A stretch of DNA of 58,097 nucleotides. Origin: Hoeflea sp. (GTDB lineage Bacteria; Pseudomonadota; Alphaproteobacteria; Rhizobiales; Rhizobiaceae). The notes below the pieces were generated by a model. It worked only from the letters and a program-made list of their open reading frames with translations. It was not told the origin of the DNA and searched no databases. The stretch covers positions 1-58,097 of the forward strand of contig JAHRFE010000037.1 in assembly GCA_019084245.1 (NCBI GenBank), written 5' to 3'. The position numbers and the translations under genes are program-made. Shown in pieces: positions 32,508-40,750 of this stretch. Position 1 is the first letter of the stretch. The number at the start of each line of letters is the position of its first letter.

Positions 32508-33248
32508 CTAGCCGATTGTAGACAGCAACGGGAACGTCTCCAAAAGCCAGAAGGCGAAAGCGGACAGATATCCTGTCATCATGGCGACTCCCATCAAGAT
32601 CATAACCGCTCCGGCGAATGTCCGCAGAATACGCCCGAGGCGTCCGAAGGTCTTCAATCTTGCTGCCAAGGCGCCGGTGAAAACGGCGGCAAGCAGGAAC
32701 GGCACACCGAGGCCCAGCGAGTAGATCGCTAATAGTGCGACGCCGTCGGCGACCGAGGCTGATGCCGCGCCAACGGTCAAGATGGCACCGAGGATCGGAC
32801 CGATGCAGGGGGTCCAGCCGAAAGCGAATGCCAGGCCCAGCACATAGGACGATACGGCCTTGCCGCCGGGCAGATCAAGGTGAAACCGTGCCTCGCGCAT
32901 CATCCACGTGGGTCGAATGGTTCCGAGCATGAACAATCCGAACAACGTAACAATCCCGCCTCCGACGATGTTCATCTCGAAGCGGTAGCGAAGCAGCAAT
33001 TGCCCCAACGCTGTAGCGCTGGCACCAAGGATGACAAAGACGGTTGTGAAGCCGAGCACGAAGCAGAGGCTGAAACCGAGCGCTGCGCTTCGCGCAACAG
33101 AAACCTCACCTGAGGGTGATGTAATCGTCGACCGGCCGGCGACATAGGAAACATACCCCGGCACCAACGGCAGTACGCAAGGCGACAGGAATGAGACGAT
33201 ACCGGCAACGAAGGCGCTCAGGATACCAATATTGGAGAGTTCAGGCAT
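32508..33248 (-). CDS. ccdA: Cytochrome c biogenesis/thiol transporter CcdA
   Basis: A 246-residue, six-helix membrane protein that moves electrons from cytoplasmic thioredoxin to the periplasm. Both redox cysteines are in their conserved contexts: 'FLSPCVLPLVPGYVSYVAG' in helix 1 and 'FAFGWTPCIGPILGAI' in helix 4. It is intact, unlike the second copy at 42765-43505. Neighbours DsbA-like, SCO-like, TlpA and DsbE-like proteins are natural acceptors for its electrons. The stop is followed by the 65-residue gene, and the start lies 30 bases after the DsbA-like gene. Confidence 0.95.
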   Translation of the reverse strand: MPELSNIGILSAFVAGIVSFLSPCVLPLVPGYVSYVAGRSTITSPSGEVSVARSAALGFSLCFVLGFTTVFVILGASATALGQLLLRYRFEMNIVGGGIVTLFGLFMLGTIRPTWMMREARFHLDLPGGKAVSSYVLGLAFAFGWTPCIGPILGAILTVGAASASVADGVALLAIYSLGLGVPFLLAAVFTGALAARLKTFGRLGRILRTFAGAVMILMGVAMMTGYLSAFAFWLLETFPLLSTIG

Positions 33249-33278
33249 TCGGACGGCCCTTCAAGTCTTCTTCCGAGC

Positions 33279-34121
33279 TCACTGGTCACCGCTTTTCCGG
33301 GCACGCGCGATCAGCGTTTGCATGGTTTGCAGGTCGGTGGCGCCGCGCAATATTTCGTCACCGATAACAAAGCCCGGCGTGCCGTTGATCCGCAGAACTT
33401 GGGCGAGCGCGAGGTTGCGCGCGATTTCAGCGTCGACAGCAGGATCAGCCATATCGTTTCGCAGCCGCTCGACATCCAGGCCGATTTGCCCAGCAACCTC
33501 CATCACTCGCCCCTCGTCGGCAGCTCCTGACACCTGCATCATTGCTTTATGGAATTCGGGGTAGAGGTTCTGCTGGCGGGCCGCAAGAGCTGCCTTGGCT
33601 GCGAACACGGAATTTGGCCCGAGGATGGGAAACTCCTTGTAGACGATGCGTAGTTTCGGATCGTCTGCTTCCGCCGCCATCATCGTTGGCGCAACCTGGC
33701 GGCAGTAGGAACAATTGTAATCAAAGAATTCGACCAACGTCACATCGCCTTGCGGATTGCCACCGACTGGACTTTCCGGGCTGTTGAGCAGTTCATCACG
33801 ATGGGTGGCAAGGGCCGCCTGAGCTTCTGTCTGTTCCGCCTCCCGCTGCTTCCGTTCGAGGTTCTGCATGGCCTCGACGATGACCTCCGGATTGGCTACA
33901 AGATAGTCGCGCACCCGCCGCTCAAACGCGTCCTGCGGCAGGTTCTCCGATCCGATAGTAGGCTGCTGGCCGGTCCTGAACCCCGAATCGAGCAGATACC
34001 AGGCGCCTGCCGCAATGATCAGCAGCAGGGGCAGCATGAGAAAGCCGAAACGGCGCCCCGTGAATTTCGAAAATTGCGTCAACTTCCTTCTCCCGCTGTT
34101 TAGAACAGGCCTGTCAGCCAT
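33279..34121 (-). CDS. DsbA-family thiol-disulfide oxidoreductase, membrane anchored
   Basis: A 280-residue protein with an N-terminal membrane anchor ('FGFLMLPLLLIIAAGAWYLL'), an alpha-helical linker ('AMQNLERKQREAEQTEAQAA') and a DsbA/ScsC-like thioredoxin domain. The active site is 'FFDYNCSYCRQV' (CSYC), and the cis-Pro loop 'NGTPGFVIGDE' is present. The start at 34121 overlaps the SCO-like stop by 22 bases; the longer frame would run back through that gene. DsbA/ScsC proteins oxidise or isomerise periplasmic disulfides and, in copper islands, protect cysteine proteins from copper damage. Confidence 0.88.
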   Translation of the reverse strand: MADRPVLNSGRRKLTQFSKFTGRRFGFLMLPLLLIIAAGAWYLLDSGFRTGQQPTIGSENLPQDAFERRVRDYLVANPEVIVEAMQNLERKQREAEQTEAQAALATHRDELLNSPESPVGGNPQGDVTLVEFFDYNCSYCRQVAPTMMAAEADDPKLRIVYKEFPILGPNSVFAAKAALAARQQNLYPEFHKAMMQVSGAADEGRVMEVAGQIGLDVERLRNDMADPAVDAEIARNLALAQVLRINGTPGFVIGDEILRGATDLQTMQTLIARARKSGDQ

Positions 34122-34726
34122 CCCCACCACCCCTTTTCGGTAGGCGGCTTTGGCGCATGCGCGTTGTTGATGAGCTGGTTGATGTAGAGGGTCAGATTTG
34201 TCTTGCTGAAATCCGATCCATGGAAAATACCGGCATGCCGTCCGTTGCGGTCGATGACATGCGCCATCGGCAACTCCTGGTCGCGGCCGCTGAACGCCGC
34301 AAATCGATCCGCCACAGTGGCAGTTGTCTCGTCGTCCGATAGGATCATGAGCCGCCAGTTCGCCTGGTCCCACGGAGCCTTGATCGAGGCATCTGCGTCA
34401 AGAACGGTTACAAACGTGACCATTTGCTTCATCGGCGAAGCATTCACCTGTTCTTGCACGCCTGCGAGAACGGCTTGCTGTTTGGCGCATGGACTGTCAC
34501 AGTTCTGCGGAACAAAGCTCAGCACGATGATCTGATCATGGAGATCGCCGAGGCGCAGGACGTCACCGTCCGGTTCTTCGAGGCTGAGTTCGGGCGTGGA
34601 AGGGCTATCCGCGACCTCGAAGGCCGGTTCGCGATCGGTCATCACCTCATCGATGCGCTCACCGGGATGGTTTGCGAATGCCGGCTGTGCGACCAGCAGG
34701 GCGGCCAGGATCAGGAAGCGCTTCAT
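34100..34726 (-). CDS. SCO-like thioredoxin-fold protein
   Basis: A 208-residue exported protein with signal peptide 'MKRFLILAALLVAQPAFA'. It has a SCO/peroxiredoxin-like fold: 'DLHDQIIVLSFVPQNCDSPC' contains a Cx3C pair in a CDSPC context, and 'ELPMAHVIDRNGRHAGIFHG' gives the candidate His ligand. It is a divergent SCO relative. Canonical SCO proteins read 'CPDVCP', as at 35175-35813. A copper-delivery or thiol-reductase role is likely. The start overlaps the PCuAC stop by four bases. Confidence 0.78.
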   Translation of the reverse strand: MKRFLILAALLVAQPAFANHPGERIDEVMTDREPAFEVADSPSTPELSLEEPDGDVLRLGDLHDQIIVLSFVPQNCDSPCAKQQAVLAGVQEQVNASPMKQMVTFVTVLDADASIKAPWDQANWRLMILSDDETTATVADRFAAFSGRDQELPMAHVIDRNGRHAGIFHGSDFSKTNLTLYINQLINNAHAPKPPTEKGWWGWLTGLF

Positions 34727-35175
34727 TCAGAAACCTCCCTTGGCCCCTCGGCCGCTATTCCGAGCACGGAGACCTCAACGGTGATCTCTCCGGCGTTCTC
34801 GAAGCTGAGCGTCATAGGGAAAGTCGTGCCCTCGCTGAGTTTGTCTTGCAGTCCCATCAGCATCAGGTGCATGCCGCCGGGTGCGAGCGTGATCCGCTCG
34901 CCTGTCGGCACCTCAAGCGTTTCGATGTGCTTCATGCGGCTTACGTCGCCGTCCTTTTCGACTGCGTGAATCATGACGTGGCCGGCGACAGGCGTGGTCA
35001 CACCGAGGAGCCGATCCTCCACAGCACTCTCGATCGTGAGATAAGAGGCGACCGGCCGGGACGCGAGAACGGAGGCGCGCGCCCACGCATCGGAAACGCG
35101 GACGCTCTCCTCTGCGAGTGTCGGCGATGCGCCCGCCCAGAGCGCCACGACGATTGCAATCAGTATTTTCATCAT
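34723..35175 (-). CDS. PCuAC periplasmic copper chaperone
   Basis: A 150-residue exported protein of the PCuA(C) family. After a signal peptide it shows the copper-binding pattern H-x-M ... M ... H-x-M: 'GHVMIHAVEKDGDVSRMKH' and 'APGGMHLMLMGLQ'. These proteins bind Cu(I) and pass it, with SCO, to the CuA site of cytochrome oxidase. It is embedded between two SCO-family genes with four-base or one-base overlaps, which fits that partnership. A second PCuAC gene lies at 50136-50618, also between SCO genes. Confidence 0.92.
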   Translation of the reverse strand: MMKILIAIVVALWAGASPTLAEESVRVSDAWARASVLASRPVASYLTIESAVEDRLLGVTTPVAGHVMIHAVEKDGDVSRMKHIETLEVPTGERITLAPGGMHLMLMGLQDKLSEGTTFPMTLSFENAGEITVEVSVLGIAAEGPREVSE

Positions 35176-35813
35176 TATTTTCCATTCATTCTTGCAAGGA
35201 CATCGACGGCCATATCTTCCGCGGACTGGTCAGCTTCGCGGAAGACATCCTCAAAGCGGCCTTCGGGTGTCATCAGGTAGATGTGCCCTGAGTGTGCCAT
35301 CAGGTAACCGTCCGGAGCCGTTTCCTCTTCCATTCTCTCGTAGTAGACGCGGAAGGATTGGGCAGCTGCGGCAACCGCGGCTTCGGATCCGGTCAGTCCA
35401 ACCAGCTTCGGGTGGAAGGCCTGAACATATTCCGCCATCACCTCCGGCGTATCGCGCGACGGGTCGACGGTGATGAAGATCGGTGCAACCCGCTCGACCT
35501 CGCCGCCAAACCGATCCAGCACATTCGCCATGTAGGCGAGCGTGGTCGGGCAGACGTCGGGGCAATGGGTGAATCCGAAGAACACGAGTTGCCAGCGCCC
35601 GAGGAAGTCGGCCTCGGTCACGCGATTTCCGTTGTGGTCGATCAAAGAAAACTCGGAGCGAATTGCGGCTTCGCCGGTGGTGACCGACGGCGGCTCGCGG
35701 ACGCCGATCGTCCGGACGAAATAGGCACCACCGATCACCAACGCGGCAATGGTCACCAGGAACCACAGGCCGTAGCGAATTCGTCTGACATGTGTTGTTT
35801 TGCCTGATGTCAT
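35175..35813 (-). CDS. SCO1/SenC family copper chaperone
   Basis: A 212-residue membrane-anchored protein (helix 'YGLWFLVTIAALVIGGAYFV'). It carries the classical 'FGFTHCPDVCPTTLAYM' copper/thiol motif, 'ITVDPSRDTPEVM' and the distal His in 'LMAHSGHIYLM'. SCO proteins metallate or reduce the CuA centre of cytochrome oxidase. The ATG at 35813 is chosen because 'MTSGKTTHVRRIRYG' is a natural start before the anchor. The stop TAA overlaps the PCuAC start. Confidence 0.93.
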   Translation of the reverse strand: MTSGKTTHVRRIRYGLWFLVTIAALVIGGAYFVRTIGVREPPSVTTGEAAIRSEFSLIDHNGNRVTEADFLGRWQLVFFGFTHCPDVCPTTLAYMANVLDRFGGEVERVAPIFITVDPSRDTPEVMAEYVQAFHPKLVGLTGSEAAVAAAAQSFRVYYERMEEETAPDGYLMAHSGHIYLMTPEGRFEDVFREADQSAEDMAVDVLARMNGK

Positions 35814-35873
35814 GTCTGTTTCTCGCAGCCCCCCCGCCCTGACCAAATGTCCGGGCGGGGGGATCTCAGCCTC

Positions 35874-36164
35874 CTATTGGTCTGTCGACAACTTCATGTT
35901 GTCTGTCATGCTGGCCATCACCTTGGTGCACTGCTCCATCATCGGCGCCATCTGGGCCATCATTTTCATCATGCCCATCATTCCGCCCATGCCGGACATT
36001 CCGTCCTGATTCATCATATCTTTGTTGTTCCCCATGCTGCCCTCTTCCATCATGGAGCCCTGGTTGCTTGGAGTTTTGTGCTCAGCGGCTTGAAGGGTCG
36101 GGACTGCGGCGATGCTGATCATCAAAACGGCAGCCATAGTGAGAGACTTGATAGGTTTAATCAT
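35874..36164 (-). CDS. Met-rich exported protein, probable copper binder
   Basis: A 96-residue protein with signal peptide 'MIKPIKSLTMAAVLMISIAA'. The mature part has about 20 Met in 70 residues ('GMSGMGGMMGMMKMMAQMAP', 'MMEQCTKVMASMTDN'). Met clusters bind Cu(I) in periplasmic copper proteins, so a copper buffer is the likely role. It has one Cys. The start overlaps the end of the 143-residue gene by eight bases. Family not named. Confidence 0.7.
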   Translation of the reverse strand: MIKPIKSLTMAAVLMISIAAVPTLQAAEHKTPSNQGSMMEEGSMGNNKDMMNQDGMSGMGGMMGMMKMMAQMAPMMEQCTKVMASMTDNMKLSTDQ

Positions 36165-36588
36165 TGGTAGTTTTCCTTTTCTGCTTGGTTAGGGATAGGG
36201 AATGCCGGGGCGAAACCGCAACACTGACGGATTGTGCGTGTTGCGCGGTTTCGTCCGACAAGAGGTCATTTTGGGCTCCGCCCGGTAATGAAGATTCACC
36301 GTCTGCGGCAGCAGGGTTTCCGGCCTGGTTTGACTTGCAGGAACCGCCGGTAACCTTGTTCATGCAGAGTCCGAGCGCGCACATGGCGACACACGGCAGT
36401 GCTGTGAGGAGCAGCGGCGCTATGCCTGCCGCGGCTAGCCAACTCCAATTAAACGCGAGACCGCCAGCAATCAGGACCGCCGCAAGTATGAGGTATCCGC
36501 GACGGCCGCCGAGGTAGTAGCGAAGCGCGTAGAGAACATCGCGGCCAAACGAACCGTCCTCGGTGCTGTATTGTCGTGACTTATCCAT
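36157..36588 (-). CDS. Membrane protein with Cys/Met motif, unknown (143 aa)
   Basis: Two hydrophobic helices (about residues 30-70) end in a Cys-rich segment 'LPCVAMCALGLCMNKVTGGS' with one more Cys just after, then a polar, probably disordered tail of 50 residues. Four closely spaced Cys near a membrane surface suggest metal binding. It resembles small membrane proteins found in copper and heavy-metal clusters, but I cannot name the family with certainty. It lies between TlpA and the Met-rich protein. Confidence 0.65.
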   Translation of the reverse strand: MDKSRQYSTEDGSFGRDVLYALRYYLGGRRGYLILAAVLIAGGLAFNWSWLAAAGIAPLLLTALPCVAMCALGLCMNKVTGGSCKSNQAGNPAAADGESSLPGGAQNDLLSDETAQHAQSVSVAVSPRHSLSLTKQKRKTTND

Positions 36589-36601
36589 GAAGGCTTCCTT
36601 T

Positions 36602-37213
36602 TCAGTTCGAGGTCTGATGTGTTTTGAGAAAATCGATCATCTCGGGCGCGTCCCATTCTGCCGGGCCGACGAGCCGTCCCAGTTCCCGCCCCTCACCGTC
36701 GATCAGGAGCGTCGTAGGTAGGCCGACAGCCGCAAGGTCGAACGAAGCCCGCATCGAGGCATCGATATAGAGACCGAGATTCCGGATACCGATCTCGGCA
36801 TAGAACTTGCGGACCACCTCCGGCCCGGCCCGGTCGACAGAAAGAGGCACAACCTCGAAACCGGGGCCGCCGAGTTTTGCCTGAAGCGCGTCGAGCGTTG
36901 GCATTTCCTCGCGGCAGGGCACGCACCAAGTCGCCCAGATGTTGAGCAGAACGGTTGTGCCTTTGAATGAGGCCAGCGTGAGAGCCTGACCTGCCCCGTC
37001 CTCGAACGTGACCACGGGAAGCGGCCGAGGCGTTTCGTGCATGACGAAGGACTGGGGCGATAGTGTTGTGCCTGGTCTGTCGCTAACGGGGTGGGAGCCC
37101 TTATCGCCGTCGATGTAAATCATTGCGGCGGTGACTGCGAGCGCGACCAACACGAGGCCCCCTGCCGCAAGTGCGATTAGAATTGTGCGTTTTGCGTGCA
37201 ATAGACCCGTCAT
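36602..37213 (-). CDS. tlpA: TlpA-family thiol-disulfide oxidoreductase
   Basis: A 203-residue membrane-anchored thioredoxin ('ILIALAAGGLVLVALAVTAA'). The active site is 'NIWATWCVPCREEMPTLDAL' (WCVPC) and the cis-Pro 'AAVGLPTTLLIDGEGRELGR'. TlpA reduces SCO and the CuA site during cytochrome oxidase maturation in rhizobia. Its company here (SCO, PCuAC, CcdA) matches that pathway. The start overlaps the DsbE-like stop by four bases; the longer frame lies over that gene and is rejected. Confidence 0.9.
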   Translation of the reverse strand: MTGLLHAKRTILIALAAGGLVLVALAVTAAMIYIDGDKGSHPVSDRPGTTLSPQSFVMHETPRPLPVVTFEDGAGQALTLASFKGTTVLLNIWATWCVPCREEMPTLDALQAKLGGPGFEVVPLSVDRAGPEVVRKFYAEIGIRNLGLYIDASMRASFDLAAVGLPTTLLIDGEGRELGRLVGPAEWDAPEMIDFLKTHQTSN

Positions 37214-37812
37214 GGACCAGCGCCCCGCATCTTCTGGTCCGCGGTCCGCTGGCGCAATGATTCCACCAGCGGCAGGATGGTTTTCGCGAGCACCTCTTCG
37301 TTCACCGGTCCGATATGTTTGTAGGCGATGAGCCCGTCCGCATCGACCACAAAGGTCTCGGGCACGCCATAGACGCCCCAATCGATCGCCACGTGCCCAC
37401 TGATGTCGGCTCCGGTACGCGTATAAGGGTCGCCGAGGCTGTCCAGCCATTTCGCCGCATCGTCCGGCTGATCCTTATAGTTCAAACCGTGCAGCGGCAC
37501 GGTGCCTTGCGCTGCCAGCTTCATGAACAAGGGATGCTCTTCGCGGCAGGCAACGCACCAGGAAGCAAAGACATTGACCAGCGATACCTCCCCTTTGAGA
37601 TCATCGCTCGACAGCCCGAGCGATCGCCCCTGAACCGGCGGCAAGTCAAATTCCGGCACCACCTTGCCGATGAGCGCGGACGGAAGACTGCCAGGGTCTT
37701 GGGTCAAGCCCCAGGCCAGAAAGATGGCAAGCACCGCAGCGACAGTAAGCGGCAGGAAGGCCAAAACGCTTCGTCCCGTTTTGGCGAACGACTGTTCCCT
37801 GTCCATAGTCAT
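37210..37812 (-). CDS. DsbE/CcmG-type thiol-disulfide oxidoreductase
   Basis: A 200-residue membrane-anchored thioredoxin-like protein. 'LIGKVVPEFDLPPVQG' is the standard DsbE opening, 'NVFASWCVACREEHPLFMKL' gives WCVAC, 'GLNYKDQPDDAAKWL' is the CcmG acidic insert region, and 'GVYGVPETFVVDADGLIAYK' is the cis-Pro loop. It reduces apocytochrome c haem-binding cysteines. The adjacent upstream gene encodes a c-type cytochrome. Overlaps on both sides show tight operon structure. Confidence 0.92.
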   Translation of the reverse strand: MTMDREQSFAKTGRSVLAFLPLTVAAVLAIFLAWGLTQDPGSLPSALIGKVVPEFDLPPVQGRSLGLSSDDLKGEVSLVNVFASWCVACREEHPLFMKLAAQGTVPLHGLNYKDQPDDAAKWLDSLGDPYTRTGADISGHVAIDWGVYGVPETFVVDADGLIAYKHIGPVNEEVLAKTILPLVESLRQRTADQKMRGAGP

Positions 37813-38294
37813 AACCCACCACCGGCTTTGGCCGTCACTCGAGCCTGTGATTCCCGCTGGCGCTCGGGCCAGGTACTCTTGATGAATGCGAGTACCGCTG
37901 CGATTTCCTCGTCGCTCAGGATGTCTTCGAAGGCGGGCATGTCGCTCTCGTAGCCCGCAACAACACCGCCGACACCGAGCTTGGTGATGTCGAACAGGTC
38001 CTGGTCTGAGTGATGCCAGGTGTGGCCGCTCTCGTCATGGGGCGGCGCCGGCATGCGGCCGTTCTCCAGCCTGCGCCTCCAGTTCGGCTGCCCCTGGAGC
38101 TCGGCCCCATGGCAGGAGGCGCAGTTTTGCGCATAAACTTGCCTTCCGAGGGTGATCTGCTCGTCTGTCACAGGATAACCCAGCACAGTCAGGTCTTCGG
38201 CTTGTGTACCGGTACTTTGCGATTGCCCCTGCGCGGCGATAGCTGTCAGACCCGAAAAGGCGACAGAGGAAAGGAGGAGCATCATCCGCTTCAT
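37809..38294 (-). CDS. Monohaem c-type cytochrome
   Basis: A 161-residue exported protein. After the signal peptide comes 'LGRQVYAQNCASCHGAELQG' with haem motif CASCH, and distal ligand candidates 'GYESDMPAFEDILSDEEIAA' (Met). The fold matches small class I cytochromes that donate electrons in the periplasm. 'ESGHTWHHSDQDLF' is a His-rich loop of unclear role. It is embedded between DsbE-like and a tiny membrane peptide gene by overlaps (ATGA). Confidence 0.9.
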   Translation of the reverse strand: MKRMMLLLSSVAFSGLTAIAAQGQSQSTGTQAEDLTVLGYPVTDEQITLGRQVYAQNCASCHGAELQGQPNWRRRLENGRMPAPPHDESGHTWHHSDQDLFDITKLGVGGVVAGYESDMPAFEDILSDEEIAAVLAFIKSTWPERQRESQARVTAKAGGGL

Positions 38295-38434
38295 TGCCGC
38301 CCCCGCAGAAACTTCACCAACGCGAAAATGCCGAGGACCAGAACTGCCAGGATCAGAAGGCTGAACAGACCACCTCCGAACATCATAAAGCCCATCATGG
38401 AGCCATCCATCATACCGTTCATGCCATCACTCAT
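38291..38434 (-). CDS. 47-residue Met-rich single-span membrane peptide
   Basis: 'MSDGMNGMMDGSMMGFMMFG' followed by a hydrophobic helix and 'ALVKFLRGRQ'. Its start overlaps the DUF411 stop by eight bases and its stop overlaps the cytochrome start (ATGA), so it is well supported although short. It resembles the 38-residue peptide at 30153-30269 in the same island. A role as accessory subunit or copper ligand near the membrane is possible. Confidence 0.72.
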   Translation of the reverse strand: MSDGMNGMMDGSMMGFMMFGGGLFSLLILAVLVLGIFALVKFLRGRQ

Positions 38435-38909
38435 CGGAGTAAACGGCGACGCCGTCCTTGCCGAAGGCGTAGGTCTTCAGCGTGCCTGTCTTTGCCGGTG
38501 CCATGCCGGGAGCATTCCCCGGCATTCCGGGCAACGTGATGCCGGTGACATCTGGACGCTCGCTGACCAGCCGTTCGATAATCTCGACAGGCACGAGGCC
38601 GCTTACGACATAGCCGTCAATCTCGGCCAGGTGACACCCGATACCTCGCTCGGGAACGCCCATTTCAACCGAGCGCTTGTCGAAATCGCGATCATCGACG
38701 CGCGTCACGGAAAAGCCGTTGGTCTCCAGATAGTCGGCATAGGTATCGCAACATCCACAGCCGGGGTCGCGCCAGATTGTGATCGCCTTGGCACCAGCAA
38801 CGCTGGCACTTTCGTCTTGGGGAGCTTGAGCCGAGGCCAACGCCGTAAACGCCACACTACCAATGACAGCCAAGGCGGTAACGGTTGCGGCAACAAAGAT
38901 CTTTTTCAT
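38427..38909 (-). CDS. DUF411 metal-binding protein
   Basis: A 160-residue exported protein with signal peptide 'MKKIFVAATVTALAVIG'. It shows the DUF411 pattern: 'WRDPGCGCCDTYADYLETNG', 'GVPERGIGCHLAEIDGYVVS', 'GLVPVEIIERLVSE' and 'LPGMPGNAPGM'. The family 'GHVP' motif is 'GLVP' here, so one expected His is missing. DUF411 proteins occur in copper and silver resistance clusters. I prefer the ATG at 38909 with GGAG upstream; an ATG at 38921 overlapping the previous stop (TAATG) is also possible. Confidence 0.85.
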   Translation of the reverse strand: MKKIFVAATVTALAVIGSVAFTALASAQAPQDESASVAGAKAITIWRDPGCGCCDTYADYLETNGFSVTRVDDRDFDKRSVEMGVPERGIGCHLAEIDGYVVSGLVPVEIIERLVSERPDVTGITLPGMPGNAPGMAPAKTGTLKTYAFGKDGVAVYSDE

Positions 38910-38920
38910 GTTGTTCTCCA

Positions 38921-39859
38921 TTAATTGTTAGCGAGCGGGGTCCAGGACAGACCGCCGTCGCGAGTTTGGATGAGACCGTCCTCGGTGAGGGCAACGACTT
39001 GATCGGCATTGTTGGGATGGACGGCGACCGCATCAGTGCGGAAAGATGAGCGTTGCACCCAGACGACCCCCGCGTCCGCAGAAGCCCACACACCGGAAGG
39101 TAGGGCGGCATAGAGCCTCATCGGAACCGACGCTACGCTCACCAAAGCGTGGATAGGTTCTCCGGTGGGCAACGGTGCCTCCGGCGCAGGCGCTGCCCCG
39201 GATACCAATGCGTCCATCGCATCGCCTGGCTGCACGTCCTGCCAACGGCAGAAACAGTCGGGCACGCGGGTGAGACCCAATCCGGTTCCAGCGTATAACC
39301 AGATGCCGCCCATGCCCGTGGCCAGATCGACCGAGGCCAATGCAGTCAAGTCGCGTTCGGCATCTGCCAGCCAAGGCCGGTCCATCGCGAAGACCCAAGA
39401 TCGGCCAGCATCTTCGCTTTTCCATAGACCGTCACCATGAACGGAAACATACAGGGTTTCGGGGTTTGAAGAAGCCGCTGCGACAGCAACTACTGGAGCC
39501 TCGGGTAAACCCTGGCTTCTCGCCTCCCAGCTCTGCCCGCCGTCTTCGGATAGCGCAACGCCCCCATTAGACAGCCCCGCTACAATCCGACCGGCACGGT
39601 CGTTGTGCGTCGCAAGCGAAAGAATGCTGCCGCTTTTCGGACCGGGCAACGGTGTGGACACTCCGCCGTCGTCGCGGCGGATGAACCCGGCACCTCCAAC
39701 GATGAGCGCATTGCCATCGAAAGCGATTGCGGAAGGTGTTTTGCCCGGCGCGGCGCGAGCTGTCCGGTTTACCGAAACCGAGAGCACTGCACTGGCCCCG
39801 AAGGCCGCAGCGGACGTGAGAAAGGCTCGACGCGTCGGCGTCGGCAAAAGCAATGTCAT
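38921..39859 (-). CDS. Exported BNR-repeat beta-propeller protein
   Basis: A 312-residue protein with a Tat-type signal ('PTRRAFLTSAAAFGASAVLS'). It contains repeated Asp-box-like motifs 'SEDGGQSWEAR', 'SEDAGRSWVFA', 'SADAGVVWVQR' and 'TRDGGLSWTPL', which mark blades of a sialidase/VPS10-type propeller. Catalytic sialidase residues are not evident, so it is more likely a structural or redox-cluster accessory protein. It starts the overlapped minus-strand chain that runs to the multicopper oxidase. Confidence 0.82.
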   Translation of the reverse strand: MTLLLPTPTRRAFLTSAAAFGASAVLSVSVNRTARAAPGKTPSAIAFDGNALIVGGAGFIRRDDGGVSTPLPGPKSGSILSLATHNDRAGRIVAGLSNGGVALSEDGGQSWEARSQGLPEAPVVAVAAASSNPETLYVSVHGDGLWKSEDAGRSWVFAMDRPWLADAERDLTALASVDLATGMGGIWLYAGTGLGLTRVPDCFCRWQDVQPGDAMDALVSGAAPAPEAPLPTGEPIHALVSVASVPMRLYAALPSGVWASADAGVVWVQRSSFRTDAVAVHPNNADQVVALTEDGLIQTRDGGLSWTPLANN

Positions 39860-39992
39860 GATGTTCCAACTATCCTGAGGGGGTGCTCGATCCAGCAGTG
39901 CGCGAACCCGCGATGCTGAGTAGGACCATGAACGATCAGATTGATCGCGCATGAAGTCAGCCGCAGCTAGCCGGAACGGATTCCGGGCAGCG

Positions 39993-40331
39993 TCAGCTCA
40001 GGGTGGAGGATCTCGGAGGGTAAGGGTTCGGCAGTCCGGTGCGTCCGGCCATGCTTAGATAAACCGCATCTTCGGTGGTCGTCACTGCCTCAGGCAGGCC
40101 GGGCTCGCCCGATGGCAGGATGGCCGACAGGGGAGAAACGCAGATATAATCGCACGGCTGCATGTCACCGCCGCCGACAGGGCAATCTTTGCAGCTGCCC
40201 ATATCGCCGTTTTCGACGGCGGTAAGGGCCATCGTCGTATTCATGCTGGCGGCATTCGCGGTATGCACGACCGAACCCGCCGCGAACACGGCGAGCATGA
40301 GGATCGTTAGAATGCGAGCATACCTTTTCAT
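39993..40331 (-). CDS. Exported Cys-containing protein of the copper island
   Basis: A 112-residue protein with signal peptide 'MKRYARILTILMLAVFAAGS'. The mature part has 'GSCKDCPVGGGDMQPCDYIC', four Cys and one Met in 20 residues, a likely metal or disulfide site, then a Pro-rich tail. I recall similar short proteins beside copper resistance genes in alphaproteobacteria but cannot name the family. It is probably the first gene of the island's main transcript. Confidence 0.68.
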   Translation of the reverse strand: MKRYARILTILMLAVFAAGSVVHTANAASMNTTMALTAVENGDMGSCKDCPVGGGDMQPCDYICVSPLSAILPSGEPGLPEAVTTTEDAVYLSMAGRTGLPNPYPPRSSTLS

Positions 40332-40750
40332 CTCATATCGAATAGCTAAAACTTGGTGACCTGTCCATACACGTTTTGTCGCACCGCCTGTAAGGGTTCA
40401 GGAAGGCATCAATTGTGGAACTGGTGTCCGGTCCTATCCGATTTTCCAAGCCGATGGGTGTGTGATTTCGCACTGAGCTACCAAACAAAGCCATCACGAT
40501 AGACTGTAGGCAAGACATCAAGTCGGCGTTCAAGTCTCTCGTTTCACATCCTTTGGCGGAGATACCACGACAAACGACGCGGTAGTCTCACCTCGGTTGA
40601 TCGAAAGTTCAGCTATCCAATTGTTTCTAAATCGTGTGTTGCTAATGCAGCATTTGAATCGCATTTGAGAAAAATCCAAGTCTTTGATTTTTCCCAGTTT
40701 TTATCTGTTTCTCGTAGTGTCTTTCCATCAACTTTGGGGAAAGGTTCAAC
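40332..40750. other. Intergenic stretch between copper island and BTLCP gene
   Basis: No credible gene. Lower GC than its surroundings. It should hold divergent promoters for the copper island (minus) and the BTLCP gene (plus); I found no strong consensus elements or palindromic CueR-type spacer. Confidence 0.4.

Noticed and set aside
36602-37450. Longer frame for the TlpA gene starting at 37450
   Set aside because: The first 79 codons are antisense-free but lie over the DsbE-type gene in another frame. The ATG at 37213 gives a normal anchor and a four-base overlap.
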